Shown here: positions 1 to 7,015 of the stretch, piece after piece | Layout of the letters: every line of letters starts with the position of its first letter | Numbering within the stretch: the first letter of the stretch is position 1 | DNA from: Barnesiella sp. WM24 | Lineage (GTDB): Bacteria > Bacteroidota > Bacteroidia > Bacteroidales > Muribaculaceae | Length of the DNA: 64,000 nt | Direction of reading: 5' to 3' | NCBI RefSeq assembly: GCF_004570975.1 | Contig: NZ_SPPC01000007.1 | Location: 186,001 to 250,000, forward strand | Translations under genes and position numbers: made by a program | The notes under the pieces: generated by a model | What the model was told of the DNA's origin: nothing | The model's database searches: none | What the model saw: only the letters and a program-made list of their open reading frames with translations

Positions 1-680
1 AGGGCAGACCAACAAATCCATTTCATCCAGAATATCCATTAGCGGTCGACCAATAAAATTGTCAGCCAATTTGCTTTTTACAGCCTTAAGATGCTCATAT
101 ACCAGAATTCCTGAGATATCTTGAATCTTAATTGCCTCATTCCCTCGTTCATCAAAAGGAGTGCGGTCTGCCAAATTACGAACCTCATCCAAGGCTTCTC
201 CTCGTGCTTCTATGGTTGAGGCCTTGCTGCGTATGTAATATTTGAGAGGAGACTTACCCTTGGTAACGATGCTTTCCGGAACACAATATGGACGATTAGC
301 GCCAGTAGGCACCCAGATCACGAGAATGCTCTGACCATCAACTTCTTCCTTTGAAACTCTGCTATTATAAGCTACGGATCTTAGGTTTGATGACGTGATT
401 TTGGCATCATATCCTACCATGTCCTGCAGTATTCCATCGATCGTTTCTATCGGCAACCCTTTAACCGGGCGTTTAGCAATTCCATTCTCATCCTGTTCTA
501 CCCCAACAAGTATATATCCGCTTCCCGTATTATCAAGGTCGGTAGCAAAGGCTCATATTGTATGGTAGATCTTATCCGGATTCCATCCGCGCTTAAACTC
601 AATACGGTTGGATTCTATCTTTTGTTTATTCAGCAGGTCTTCTATATTTACAGGTCTTCTATATTTATAGGTAGAGCCAT
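1..680 (-). pseudogene. Broken AlbA_2 (Schlafen-type) DNA-binding/ATP-binding family gene, runs off the window
   Basis: Reading down from an ATG at 680-678 gives MALPINIEDL, then stops because a 17-bp unit is duplicated at 634-667. Removing one copy restores the frame into IESNRIEFKRGWNPDK, the usual N terminus of AlbA_2 proteins. A second lesion is an in-frame TGA at 555-553, in YHTI*AFATD, where relatives normally carry Cys (TGT/TGC). Downstream the frame stays open to base 1 with GSGYILVGVEQDENG, the conserved glycine-rich loop. Such proteins (sometimes called RecG-like or transcriptional regulators) occur in mobile and defence-associated regions of Bacteroidales; their substrate is generally unknown. 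Two independent lesions make this a pseudogene. Only the N-terminal third or so is in the window. Confidence 0.8.
634..667. repeat. 17-bp perfect tandem duplication inside the AlbA_2 pseudogene
   Basis: The unit caggtcttctatattta occurs at 634-650 and again at 651-667 with no spacer. Its length is not a multiple of three, so it frameshifts the minus-strand gene ten codons in. It looks like a recent slippage or recombination duplication. Confidence 0.9.
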
Positions 681-682
681 AT

Positions 683-865
683 CTATATAAAAAATTTAAT
701 GGTTAAATAGCGGTCATACTTAACGTTCCTATTATTGATACATCCCGTATTCAGAAACGCGCACGCCGCATGCATACCGTCCTTCAATTCGCCGGTAGTC
801 TTCTTCAGCTCCAGAGTCCGCGACTCATCCGAAGCAATCAATGTCTTTATATCGTCAATCGTCAT
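683..865 (-). pseudogene. Truncated N-terminal remnant of a second AlbA_2-type gene
   Basis: The 60-residue frame starts MTIDDIKTLIASDESRTLEL and continues KKTTGELKDGMHAACAFLNTG, the opening of a second AlbA_2 subfamily. In intact relatives the glycine-rich loop and several hundred residues follow. Here the homology ends abruptly at NTG and is replaced by about 19 AT-rich codons ending at 683. The next gene's ATG is only two bases away, so a deletion or recombination joint appears to have removed the body of this gene. It is a fragment, not a functional small protein. The helix-turn-helix remnant lies 21 bp upstream. Confidence 0.75.
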
Positions 866-886
866 GGCTGATAGGGATTGTCTAAT

Positions 887-1085
887 TTATTTGCCTGTTA
901 TAAGCTGTCGAGGATCAACTTCTAATAAAGCCGCTATTTTGTATAATGTCTGCAAATCCGGCTGACTTACATTGGTACACCATTTAGAAACAGTGGAAGG
1001 ATTCTTACCGAGTTCCTCTGCAAGCCATTTACTCGTTTTTCTTTTATGCCAATACAACTTAACGCCGGTTTAAGTCTTCGATCAT
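887..1085 (-). pseudogene. Frameshifted small helix-turn-helix (XRE-like) regulator
   Basis: From the ATG at 1085-1083 the frame reads MIEDLNRR and then hits TAA at 1061-1059. One frame over, the sequence continues to a stop at 887-889 with KTSKWLAEELGKNPSTVSKW, CTNVSQPDLQTLYKIAALL and EVDPRQLITGK. This is the classic Bacteroidales small Cro/XRE-like repressor of about 65 residues. Removing one base in the CGGCGTT stretch (about 1062-1067) would restore a single frame, so at least one frameshift is present. It precedes the AlbA_2 remnant in the same direction, the usual regulator-then-effector order for such loci. Confidence 0.75.
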
Positions 1086-1221
1086 TCAATAATTATTATT
1101 CAGTCGTAAAGTTAATGAAAAAACACGATGTGGATATTATTTCAAATCTATGTTATAAAACACGCCTGACAAAAGGAATCAGCTAATTGTGATTGCTTAA
1201 AGCATTATTATGGCGTGTTGA

Positions 1222-2091
1222 TTATATGACTTTGCGCCCGATTGCCTCTATTTTTATAATCTTATTAGTGGAGCCATCGACTTCCATATACAGGATGTCG
1301 GTCACGTTATCATCGTTAGGGTTCGGTTTGAACTTTACCTCGAATGAATACTTTTCCAGCGGAAGTCCTGTAAAGCCGTCTTGAGGTTCTATATGAATTG
1401 TCTTATAAGCGTGCCGAAAGTCGGTATCATCCAAAACAATCGGAAAAGCACCGGCTGATAGTTCTTCGGCAAGCTCTTTGGTGCAATACTGTCCATACAG
1501 TCTTTTCAAGTCTGCCGATGACGCGCCTACGGCTCTTTCGTTCAGATACAGAGCCATGAAGTCAGCCACTACATAAAAGCCATCAACGCCCATATATACA
1601 TCAATGACAATGATATTTGATGTACCGTCGGGTAGAATCTGATACAGCATATTCCAGCCATCGTCCGTGTCGGGAAGAACGCAACCAAACGACAAGTAAA
1701 TAGCGGAGTCAGAGTCCCAAAAGACTTCGCCACCCCACTGCATCATATATTCACCCTCGTTGCCGACCAAATCTTTCGTGCGAATTTCCTTGTCGGAGTA
1801 CACGATATTTCTGTCATACGACAGGGTAAGAAATACGGATGAATCTCTTACAGCCCAATCGTGTCGTCCAACAATTACATCATTGGAGTCTTTTAATGCT
1901 TTTATTGTCCAGTGGCCGATAACGGTATCTTCGACAATCCTGCCTCTGACAACCTGAGGAACCGTTGCAATTACGGTGTCCTCTGCCGTTTGCCGTGGCG
2001 CGACACTTTCGGATTTACGACCTCCGCCACATCCAACGACCACGACAGATAGAATGGATGCAAGAAGTATTATACGAATTAGATTTATCAT
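1222..2091 (-). CDS. Lipoprotein of unknown function (289 aa)
   Basis: The N terminus is a lipoprotein signal: a positively charged start, a hydrophobic stretch, and a lipobox ending VVVGC at about residue 21, followed by a GGGRKSE linker. The mature protein is hydrophilic and acidic, with blocks such as VVRGRIVEDTVIGHWTIKAL and an extended beta-like pattern, but I recognise no family. The gene starts 6 bp after the stop of the upstream exported-protein gene (2098-2574), so the two are probably co-transcribed. Residues 150-210 carry hydrophobic/aromatic strands consistent with a globular periplasmic domain. Function unknown. Confidence 0.75.
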   Translation of the reverse strand: MINLIRIILLASILSVVVVGCGGGRKSESVAPRQTAEDTVIATVPQVVRGRIVEDTVIGHWTIKALKDSNDVIVGRHDWAVRDSSVFLTLSYDRNIVYSDKEIRTKDLVGNEGEYMMQWGGEVFWDSDSAIYLSFGCVLPDTDDGWNMLYQILPDGTSNIIVIDVYMGVDGFYVVADFMALYLNERAVGASSADLKRLYGQYCTKELAEELSAGAFPIVLDDTDFRHAYKTIHIEPQDGFTGLPLEKYSFEVKFKPNPNDDNVTDILYMEVDGSTNKIIKIEAIGRKVI

Positions 2092-2097
2092 AACCGG

Positions 2098-2574
2098 TTA
2101 TTGTTGTTCGTCAGCTATTAAATTAAAAGGAATATCATCAATAACAAGAGTCTTGGTCTCTATCTTTATTGGCAAAACAAACAGCTGTGGAGCAGGCAAA
2201 GTGTCTGTTACTAATGTGCCCTCGTCAAGTATTGACCATTGGTTGTTTGCCGGCAAAAACTGATCCCGGCAAATAGCGGTATGTGAAACCCGTTTTATAT
2301 ACTGTATCCGTATACTAATTGAATCACGGTCTATCGTATATGTTCCACCAAAAGACCTTATGGGATTTAATCCGTCGTATTCATTCACTGAATACCAGAT
2401 TGAATCGGCATTTATGGTGTATCTTGCCAAAAATGCTGAATTAACTACTATATGTGTCTTTTCCTGCCAGACTCCATCAACATTACGACATCCGAATTCG
2501 CGGCTTTGCGCCCATAGGTTACAGGAAAGAGCAAAGCCAACACACAAAACCAATATTTTAGAGAGAGTAGCCAT
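2098..2574 (-). CDS. Small exported protein of unknown function
   Basis: The open frame extends upstream to 2652, but the ATG at 2574 gives MATLSKILVLCVGFALSCNL followed by WAQ|SREFGC, a textbook signal peptide. The longer start would bury it behind 26 residues. The mature part is about 135 residues, with DGVWQEKTHIVV and an evenly spaced strand pattern (FGGTYTIDRDSISIRIQY) that resembles small lipocalin-like or heat-shock-lipoprotein folds of Bacteroidales. That resemblance is an impression, not an assignment. It is the first gene of a two-gene unit with the lipoprotein at 1222-2091. Confidence 0.7.
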   Translation of the reverse strand: MATLSKILVLCVGFALSCNLWAQSREFGCRNVDGVWQEKTHIVVNSAFLARYTINADSIWYSVNEYDGLNPIRSFGGTYTIDRDSISIRIQYIKRVSHTAICRDQFLPANNQWSILDEGTLVTDTLPAPQLFVLPIKIETKTLVIDDIPFNLIADEQQ

Positions 2575-2755
2575 ACGCAAAATTACAACAAAATTTTCGT
2601 AACTCAGTGATAATAGGGCAAGAAAAATCCGCACCTCCACGGTAGCTACCATATTTTTTCTTTTCCTCAGCCACTGACGTTTCTAACGACACAAAGGCTA
2701 AACTTATTTGGTTTGGGCTTTATATATGCCCGGATAAACCTATATATGGAGACTA

Positions 2756-2796
2756 AGCAAAAGAAAAAGCAGCTACGATTCGTTTCGTAACTGCTT
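2756..2796 (-). terminator. Rho-independent terminator of the CAT tRNA
   Basis: On the minus strand, just 3' of the tRNA, aagcagttacga pairs with tcgtagctgctt (one G-U pair, loop of six) and is followed by a run of about twelve bases rich in T. Stem bases are 2767-2778 and 2785-2796. Confidence 0.85.
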
Positions 2797-2809
2797 GATT
2801 TTCAAGAAG

Positions 2810-2883
2810 TGGTCCCACTAGGGCTTGAACCTAGGACTCCCTGATTATGAGTCAGGTGCTCTAACCAACTGAGCTATGGGACC
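2810..2883 (-). tRNA. tRNA with CAT anticodon (Met elongator or Ile2)
   Basis: The 74-nt cloverleaf reads from 2883 down. The acceptor stem is GGTCCCA/TGGGACC with discriminator A at 2810. The D arm contains AGCTCAGTTGGTTAGAGC. The anticodon arm is CCTGA-CTCATAA-TCAGG, giving anticodon CAT. The T arm contains GGTTCAAGCCC. CCA is not encoded; the next bases are CTT. The loop CTCATAA is shared by elongator Met and by Ile2 tRNA, whose C34 is modified to lysidine, so identity cannot be settled from the anticodon. The acceptor stem looks nearer to Ile2. It is not an initiator tRNA, which would carry a distinct anticodon stem with G-C pairs. Confidence 0.93.
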
Positions 2884-2896
2884 TGAATTGTGAGTG

Positions 2897-2928
2897 CAAA
2901 GATAGTGTTTTTTTTAATTGCGTGCAAG
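2897..2928 (-). promoter_or_regulatory. Promoter for the CAT tRNA
   Basis: On the minus strand a Bacteroidales -7 box TATCTTTG (2904-2897) lies 20 bp downstream of cTTG (2928-2925), matching the TTTG-N19/21-TAnnTTTG consensus. The inferred start lies a few bases before the mature tRNA 5' end at 2883. Confidence 0.7.
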
Positions 2929-2946
2929 TAAGTGGGGAAATTTTTC

Positions 2947-2954
2947 TAATTTTG
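2947..2954 (+). promoter_or_regulatory. Candidate -7 box for the DUF5106 gene
   Basis: TAATTTTG matches TAnnTTTG and sits about 48 bp ahead of the ATG at 3002. No good -33 box is visible at the standard spacing, so this is a weaker call. Confidence 0.45.
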
Positions 2955-3001
2955 TGATTGTAGATTGTTGTTTTTATTGATAAACAACTAATTTTTAGCC
3001 G

Positions 3002-3949
3002 ATGAAGAGACTAATAGTAAAGTATGCTGCGGTGATAAGCCGTTTGATGGTTCCGGTTGCTGTCTTGGCTGCAGTGGTAGGCGGGCCAGCCGTTAGTGCT
3101 GCCGGTGATGGTGACAGGGAGCTGGCTTTGCCTGTTGTGCCCGATTCGCTGCGTGAGCCGGCAGAGCGTGCCGATTATGTGTTGATGCACTTCTGGGATG
3201 CGATGGAGTGGGGCGACACAACATTGGCGGGCGAAGAGAAGTGGATGGAGCAGACGTTTGTTAATTTTGCGAGCGTCATGCCTTATGCCTCGTCGCTGTT
3301 TGCTGTCGAGGAGGCGTTTGACAATATGTTTGGACGCGCCCGGGACAATCAAGCCGCCTACCGGCTCTTGCTGAACTTTGCCGACCGCTATCTCTATGAG
3401 CCGGAGTCGCCTATGTATGACGAGACGCTTTATCTCTGTGCGCTTGATGTTGTGCTCAGGGATGCCTTTCTTGACCCGGTGTTGCTCTCGCGTTATAGTT
3501 ATCAGCATGACGAAGCTATGAAAAACCGTCCGGGGCAGCCTGCCGCCGACTTTCCGCTTGTGGATGTGACGTCAGGCGAGAGGTCAACGCTGATGGCGGC
3601 TGTTAACGGCAATGGGGAGACGCTTGTGGTGTTTTATGACCCTGAGTGTGACCATTGCATTGATGTCATCAAGTCGCTTGACCGGTCTTCGTCGGTGAGG
3701 TCGCGCATAGAGAGCGGCAGCCTGAAGGTCGTGGCTGTGTACTTTGAGGGCGAGGAGGCTATGCTTGATGATGTCAAGGGGCTCGTGCCCGCCGGATGGA
3801 CTTCTGTCTACACTCCCGGCAATCCTGTGGAAGAGGAGGAGCTCTATGCCATCAGACGGCTGCCTACGCTTTATCTTTTAAGCTCCGACGCTACGGTGAA
3901 AGCGAAGGATATAAGCCTTGAAAAACTCTTGGATGATTTGTCAGACTGA
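3002..3949 (+). CDS. Exported DUF5106/thioredoxin-like protein
   Basis: The 315-residue protein has an N-terminal signal or anchor (about residues 8-34, ending near VSAA). A helical region around residues 50-175 resembles DUF5106, with ADYVLMHFWDAMEWGD near its start. A thioredoxin-like fold covers about 178-315. The redox motif is C216-D-H-C219 in FYDPECDHC, preceded by PAADFPLVDVTSGE, the usual TlpA/AhpC strand, and followed by LPTLYLLSSD with the cis-proline of the fold. Such proteins act in the periplasm on disulfides or bound ligands; the partner is unknown. Its last codons overlap the end of the convergent queC by 9 bp. Confidence 0.8.
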   Translation: MKRLIVKYAAVISRLMVPVAVLAAVVGGPAVSAAGDGDRELALPVVPDSLREPAERADYVLMHFWDAMEWGDTTLAGEEKWMEQTFVNFASVMPYASSLFAVEEAFDNMFGRARDNQAAYRLLLNFADRYLYEPESPMYDETLYLCALDVVLRDAFLDPVLLSRYSYQHDEAMKNRPGQPAADFPLVDVTSGERSTLMAAVNGNGETLVVFYDPECDHCIDVIKSLDRSSSVRSRIESGSLKVVAVYFEGEEAMLDDVKGLVPAGWTSVYTPGNPVEEEELYAIRRLPTLYLLSSDATVKAKDISLEKLLDDLSD

Positions 3950-4606
3950 CTCGTAGGTGGTCGTGTCGGTGATTCCCGCTTCGGCGAGGGCCTCGCGGCG
4001 TTCGACACATGTGCCACATTTTCCACAATGTTTCTCGCCGCCTTTGTAGCAGGAGTAGGTGGTCGAATAGTCTATGCCGAGGCGTTTGCCTATTGCCGCA
4101 ATCTCGCCCTTGGAGAGATGGGTGTAGGGCGACCTCAGCTCTATGTGCTCGTAGGTCCCCTCGCTTATGGCTTTGCCAAAGGCATTGACAAACCCGGGAC
4201 GGCAATCGGGATATATGGCATGGTCACCGGCATGGTTGGCAATCATCACAGCTTTCAGATTGCGGCTTTCGGCGAGTCCCGCCGCTATTGCGAGCATTAT
4301 GCCGTTGCGGAACGGGACGACGGTCGATTTCATGTTTTCATCAGTGTAGTGACCTTCCGGGATGGCGTCGGCGCCGCTGAGAAGCGAACTTTCAAAGTAT
4401 TGTGACATGAAAGCGAGATTTATCTCAATCAGCTCGATGCCGAGCATCGAGCAGTGGAGGCGCGCACACGCCGCCTCGCGTTCATTGTGGTTGGAGCCAT
4501 AGTGAAATGTCACGGCGGCGGCTATTGAACCTGCATAGTCATGGAGCATGGTGGTGGAGTCCATGCCTCCTGAAAGCACCATAATCGCGTCTTTGGTTTT
4601 CGTCAT
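3941..4606 (-). CDS. queC: 7-cyano-7-deazaguanine (preQ0) synthase QueC
   Basis: QueC converts 7-carboxy-7-deazaguanine to preQ0 with ATP and ammonia, a cytosolic step of queuosine tRNA modification. The 221-residue protein has the PP-loop SGGMDST near residues 12-18 and the C-terminal zinc site C186, C194, C197, C200 (CYKGGEKHCGKCGTC). VVPFRNGIMLAIAAGLAE and YPDCRPGFV are also typical of the family. It is 14 bp downstream of queF and probably co-transcribed with it and the C69 dipeptidase. queD and queE are not in the window. Confidence 0.96.
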   Translation of the reverse strand: MTKTKDAIMVLSGGMDSTTMLHDYAGSIAAAVTFHYGSNHNEREAACARLHCSMLGIELIEINLAFMSQYFESSLLSGADAIPEGHYTDENMKSTVVPFRNGIMLAIAAGLAESRNLKAVMIANHAGDHAIYPDCRPGFVNAFGKAISEGTYEHIELRSPYTHLSKGEIAAIGKRLGIDYSTTYSCYKGGEKHCGKCGTCVERREALAEAGITDTTTYESV

Positions 4607-4620
4607 AATAGCTTTTTCGT

Positions 4621-5094
4621 TTAGAAATCGTTACGGAAAGAGGCGAGCATGCGGGCTTTTACGAGGTCCTGGTGCTCGCTGTCGCCATAGTTGGCAAATG
4701 GATATATGGATATGCCGCCGCGCGGAGTGAAAAGCCCGATTACTTCAAGGTAGCGCGGATCTATCAGTGCCACGAGATCCTTCATTATGATGTTGATGCA
4801 GTCTTCATGAAAGTCACCGTGATTCCTGAAACTGAAAAGATACAGCTTCAGGCTCTTGCTCTCCACCATCTTCTCGCGGGGAATGTAGTTGATGATAATA
4901 CGGGCAAAGTCGGGCTGTCCGGTCTTGGGGCAGAGAGATGTAAATTCCGGACAGGTAAAGGTGACAAGATATTCATTGTCGGGATGCTTGTTGACAAAAG
5001 TCTCAAGTATTCCGGGTGCATATTCGGTAGGATATTTTGTGCCTTGGCTGCCGAGCAGCGTTACTTCAGGCATCTCTTCATCAGTGCGTGACAT
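4621..5094 (-). CDS. queF: NADPH-dependent preQ0 reductase QueF (short, YkvM type)
   Basis: QueF reduces the nitrile of preQ0 to the aminomethyl group of preQ1, the step after QueC. At 157 residues it is the short unimodular type. The catalytic set lies where expected from the Bacillus enzyme: Cys55 in [13 protein letters not shown], Asp62, and His96-Glu97 in NHGDFHEDC, with the [15 protein letters not shown] motif at 78-92. It starts 11 bp after the stop of the C69 dipeptidase and precedes queC, which ties the three genes into one transcript. No preQ1 riboswitch can be fitted into the short gap upstream. Confidence 0.96.
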   Translation of the reverse strand: MSRTDEEMPEVTLLGSQGTKYPTEYAPGILETFVNKHPDNEYLVTFTCPEFTSLCPKTGQPDFARIIINYIPREKMVESKSLKLYLFSFRNHGDFHEDCINIIMKDLVALIDPRYLEVIGLFTPRGGISIYPFANYGDSEHQDLVKARMLASFRNDF

Positions 5095-5105
5095 ATATCG
5101 GATGA

Positions 5106-6749
5106 TTATCGTGAAAATGTAGGTTGTTTTACTTTCAGGCGCTCGCCGGCGTCATTGACGACAGAGCGGAAATATTCGTCGGAATATCCGCCAAATTCCG
5201 GGTAGGCGCATTGACCTTCCGGTGTGCGCATAAATACCCCCGGTTCCGTCTCCTTCTTGATGTTTCCGTCAAGAAATTTTACAAAAAGATAGTCACCGAG
5301 CTTCTTGAACTCGCGGGTAGAGTGATTGGCCCAGTAGTCGGTGAGAGCCCGGAGGCGTTTTACCTGTTGCTTTTCAGGCAGGGCGGCTATTTCAGCCTCT
5401 GTCGAAGCGACAGCCGCCGCTATGGAGTCTTCAAGCGCGTTCTGCACCCGGCGTATGTCGGGTATCATCTGCGAATATCGGTTATATGCCTGGTTTGCCA
5501 CATAGTTGTGTACCCAGAATGCCGCGTCCCAGGAAAGGGTGAGCATGTCACCGTTGCCGGGGGCATAGCAGTAGGGGACTTCTGTCACACAGCTGTAGAC
5601 CGGCACGTAGACGCAGGTGTTGGTGTCGTCGACGCCAAACCACAGCACGCCTTTCATCGGCTGTGGCACACTGTCGCGGAGCTGGGCGACAAAGGTGAAT
5701 CCTGTCTGCTGTGTCGCGATAGCGCGTTCATGGGTGTATTCCACGCTGTCGACAGTGAATGTCATCGGACGCCAGCGATAAGGCACCTTGTAGGGACCGG
5801 CGCCTACATCTTTGGTCATGTCAAACGGCGTGTCCTCAAAGTGGTCGCGCATAGCCCATTGCATGTCGCGCACTGACAGGGTGCTGTCGGGCTTTACCCA
5901 AAGGGGCATCACCTCTTCCTCGCCGTTCATAATCCAGGGAAGGTACTTGTCCATGCCTGAAGCGTGATTGTTGAAAAATGACCATACGCGGGCATCGCAG
6001 CCTCTCAACGCACCGAAATCGGTGATCGCATAGGTGCGGGAGAAGTCAAAATCCTCATCTTTGCCCTCATAATATCCCTGGCTGCGGGCAAAGTCAATGA
6101 CATCGGGCGAATACAGTGTCTCCGGGTCGTTGAGCGGAAATTTATGGATGCGAGGATGATTGGCGTGTCCTGAAATCATTCCGTCGGGGATGCGGCGCGC
6201 CACCCACACGGCGCCCTTCTCCTTGCCGCCTTTCCCGATGAGGTCCATTATCCATGCTTCCTTGCCGTCGGCGATTGAAAATGACTCGCCTTCGCTTGCA
6301 TAGCCATAGTCATTTACCAGCGAAGTCATCACCTTTATAGCCTCGCGGGCTGTCTTTGCACGCTCAAGCGTGATGTATATCAGTGACCCGTAGTCGATTA
6401 TTCCGGTCGTGTCGACCAGTTCCTCGCGTCCGCCCCATGTGCTCTCGCTTATTGCGAGCCCGTGTTCGTTCATGTTGCCGATAGTCGCGTAGGTGTGGCT
6501 CACTTGTGGTATCTCGCCGAGATATTTGCCTGTATCCCAGTCGTGGACTTTGCGCATCGCTCCTTTAGGATGGTCTTTAGCCGGCGATGAATAAAGCTCG
6601 CCGTAGAGATTGTGGGAGTCGGCGGCATATGTGATCATTACACTGTTGTCATCGGTAGCACCGGGGGTGGCTATGAGGCTTGTACAGGCAAGCGCCGCAC
6701 CGCCTATGCCGAGCAGGGCTGCCGCTAAGGTTGAAAATCGTTTATTCAT
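5106..6749 (-). CDS. Secreted C69-family dipeptidase (Ntn hydrolase)
   Basis: C69 peptidases cleave dipeptides using an N-terminal cysteine exposed by processing. The ATG at 6749 gives [14 protein letters not shown] and a signal peptide running into [20 protein letters not shown]. Cys22 is the expected nucleophile, and the CTxLxATPGATxDxS context is diagnostic. The frame extends upstream to 6788, but those 13 residues do not look like a signal. Other family blocks are WGGREEL near residue 105 and [20 protein letters not shown]. It is about 547 residues, the usual family length, and probably periplasmic. It is the first gene of an operon with queF and queC; the promoter is at 6845-6876. The functional link to queuosine is unclear. 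Confidence 0.9.
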   Translation of the reverse strand: MNKRFSTLAAALLGIGGAALACTSLIATPGATDDNSVMITYAADSHNLYGELYSSPAKDHPKGAMRKVHDWDTGKYLGEIPQVSHTYATIGNMNEHGLAISESTWGGREELVDTTGIIDYGSLIYITLERAKTAREAIKVMTSLVNDYGYASEGESFSIADGKEAWIMDLIGKGGKEKGAVWVARRIPDGMISGHANHPRIHKFPLNDPETLYSPDVIDFARSQGYYEGKDEDFDFSRTYAITDFGALRGCDARVWSFFNNHASGMDKYLPWIMNGEEEVMPLWVKPDSTLSVRDMQWAMRDHFEDTPFDMTKDVGAGPYKVPYRWRPMTFTVDSVEYTHERAIATQQTGFTFVAQLRDSVPQPMKGVLWFGVDDTNTCVYVPVYSCVTEVPYCYAPGNGDMLTLSWDAAFWVHNYVANQAYNRYSQMIPDIRRVQNALEDSIAAAVASTEAEIAALPEKQQVKRLRALTDYWANHSTREFKKLGDYLFVKFLDGNIKKETEPGVFMRTPEGQCAYPEFGGYSDEYFRSVVNDAGERLKVKQPTFSR

Positions 6750-6844
6750 ATTGAGGAAATGTAATTCTAAAAAAATATAACTTTGCACTGCCGGGAGTGC
6801 TCATGCCACATTGCTGCGGCTTGCCGAGAGTCACCCCTGTTATG

Positions 6845-6876
6845 CAAAGTTAATCATTCCGCCGCTAATTACCAAC
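6845..6876 (-). promoter_or_regulatory. Promoter of the dipeptidase-queF-queC operon
   Basis: Minus-strand -7 box TAACTTTG (6852-6845) lies about 19-20 bp below a TTGG -33 box near 6876-6873. This predicts a leader of roughly 90 nt before the ATG at 6749. A second, oppositely oriented TAACTTTG at 6778-6785 has no gene to serve. Confidence 0.6.
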
Positions 6877-6922
6877 ACGTCGCCAATGTGTCATCGATAT
6901 AATATCCCTCCGGTGGATGACT

Positions 6923-6968
6923 GGAAAATATCGACGGCTGTCGACCATGTGTCGGTCGGCAGCCGTCG
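6923..6968 (-). terminator. Terminator of the alpha-amylase gene
   Basis: On the minus strand, CGACGGCTG (6968-6960) pairs perfectly with CAGCCGTCG (6940-6932), with an inner GTCGACC-like pairing, followed by atattttcc. It sits about 50 bp past the stop at 7016. Confidence 0.75.
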
Positions 6969-7015
6969 GGTTATTGTCGGTCAGCCCTCGAGTGGGCGTA
7001 ATTTAGGTTTAACTG

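Noticed and set aside
553-555. Selenocysteine codon in the AlbA_2 gene
   Set aside because: The same gene is also frameshifted by a 17-bp duplication, so simple gene decay is the better account.
683-865. Functional 60-residue protein
   Set aside because: The conserved family homology stops abruptly at residue 41, and the rest is unrelated AT-rich sequence.
5095-5105. preQ1 riboswitch ahead of queF
   Set aside because: Only 11 bp separate queF from the upstream gene, and no aptamer can fit.
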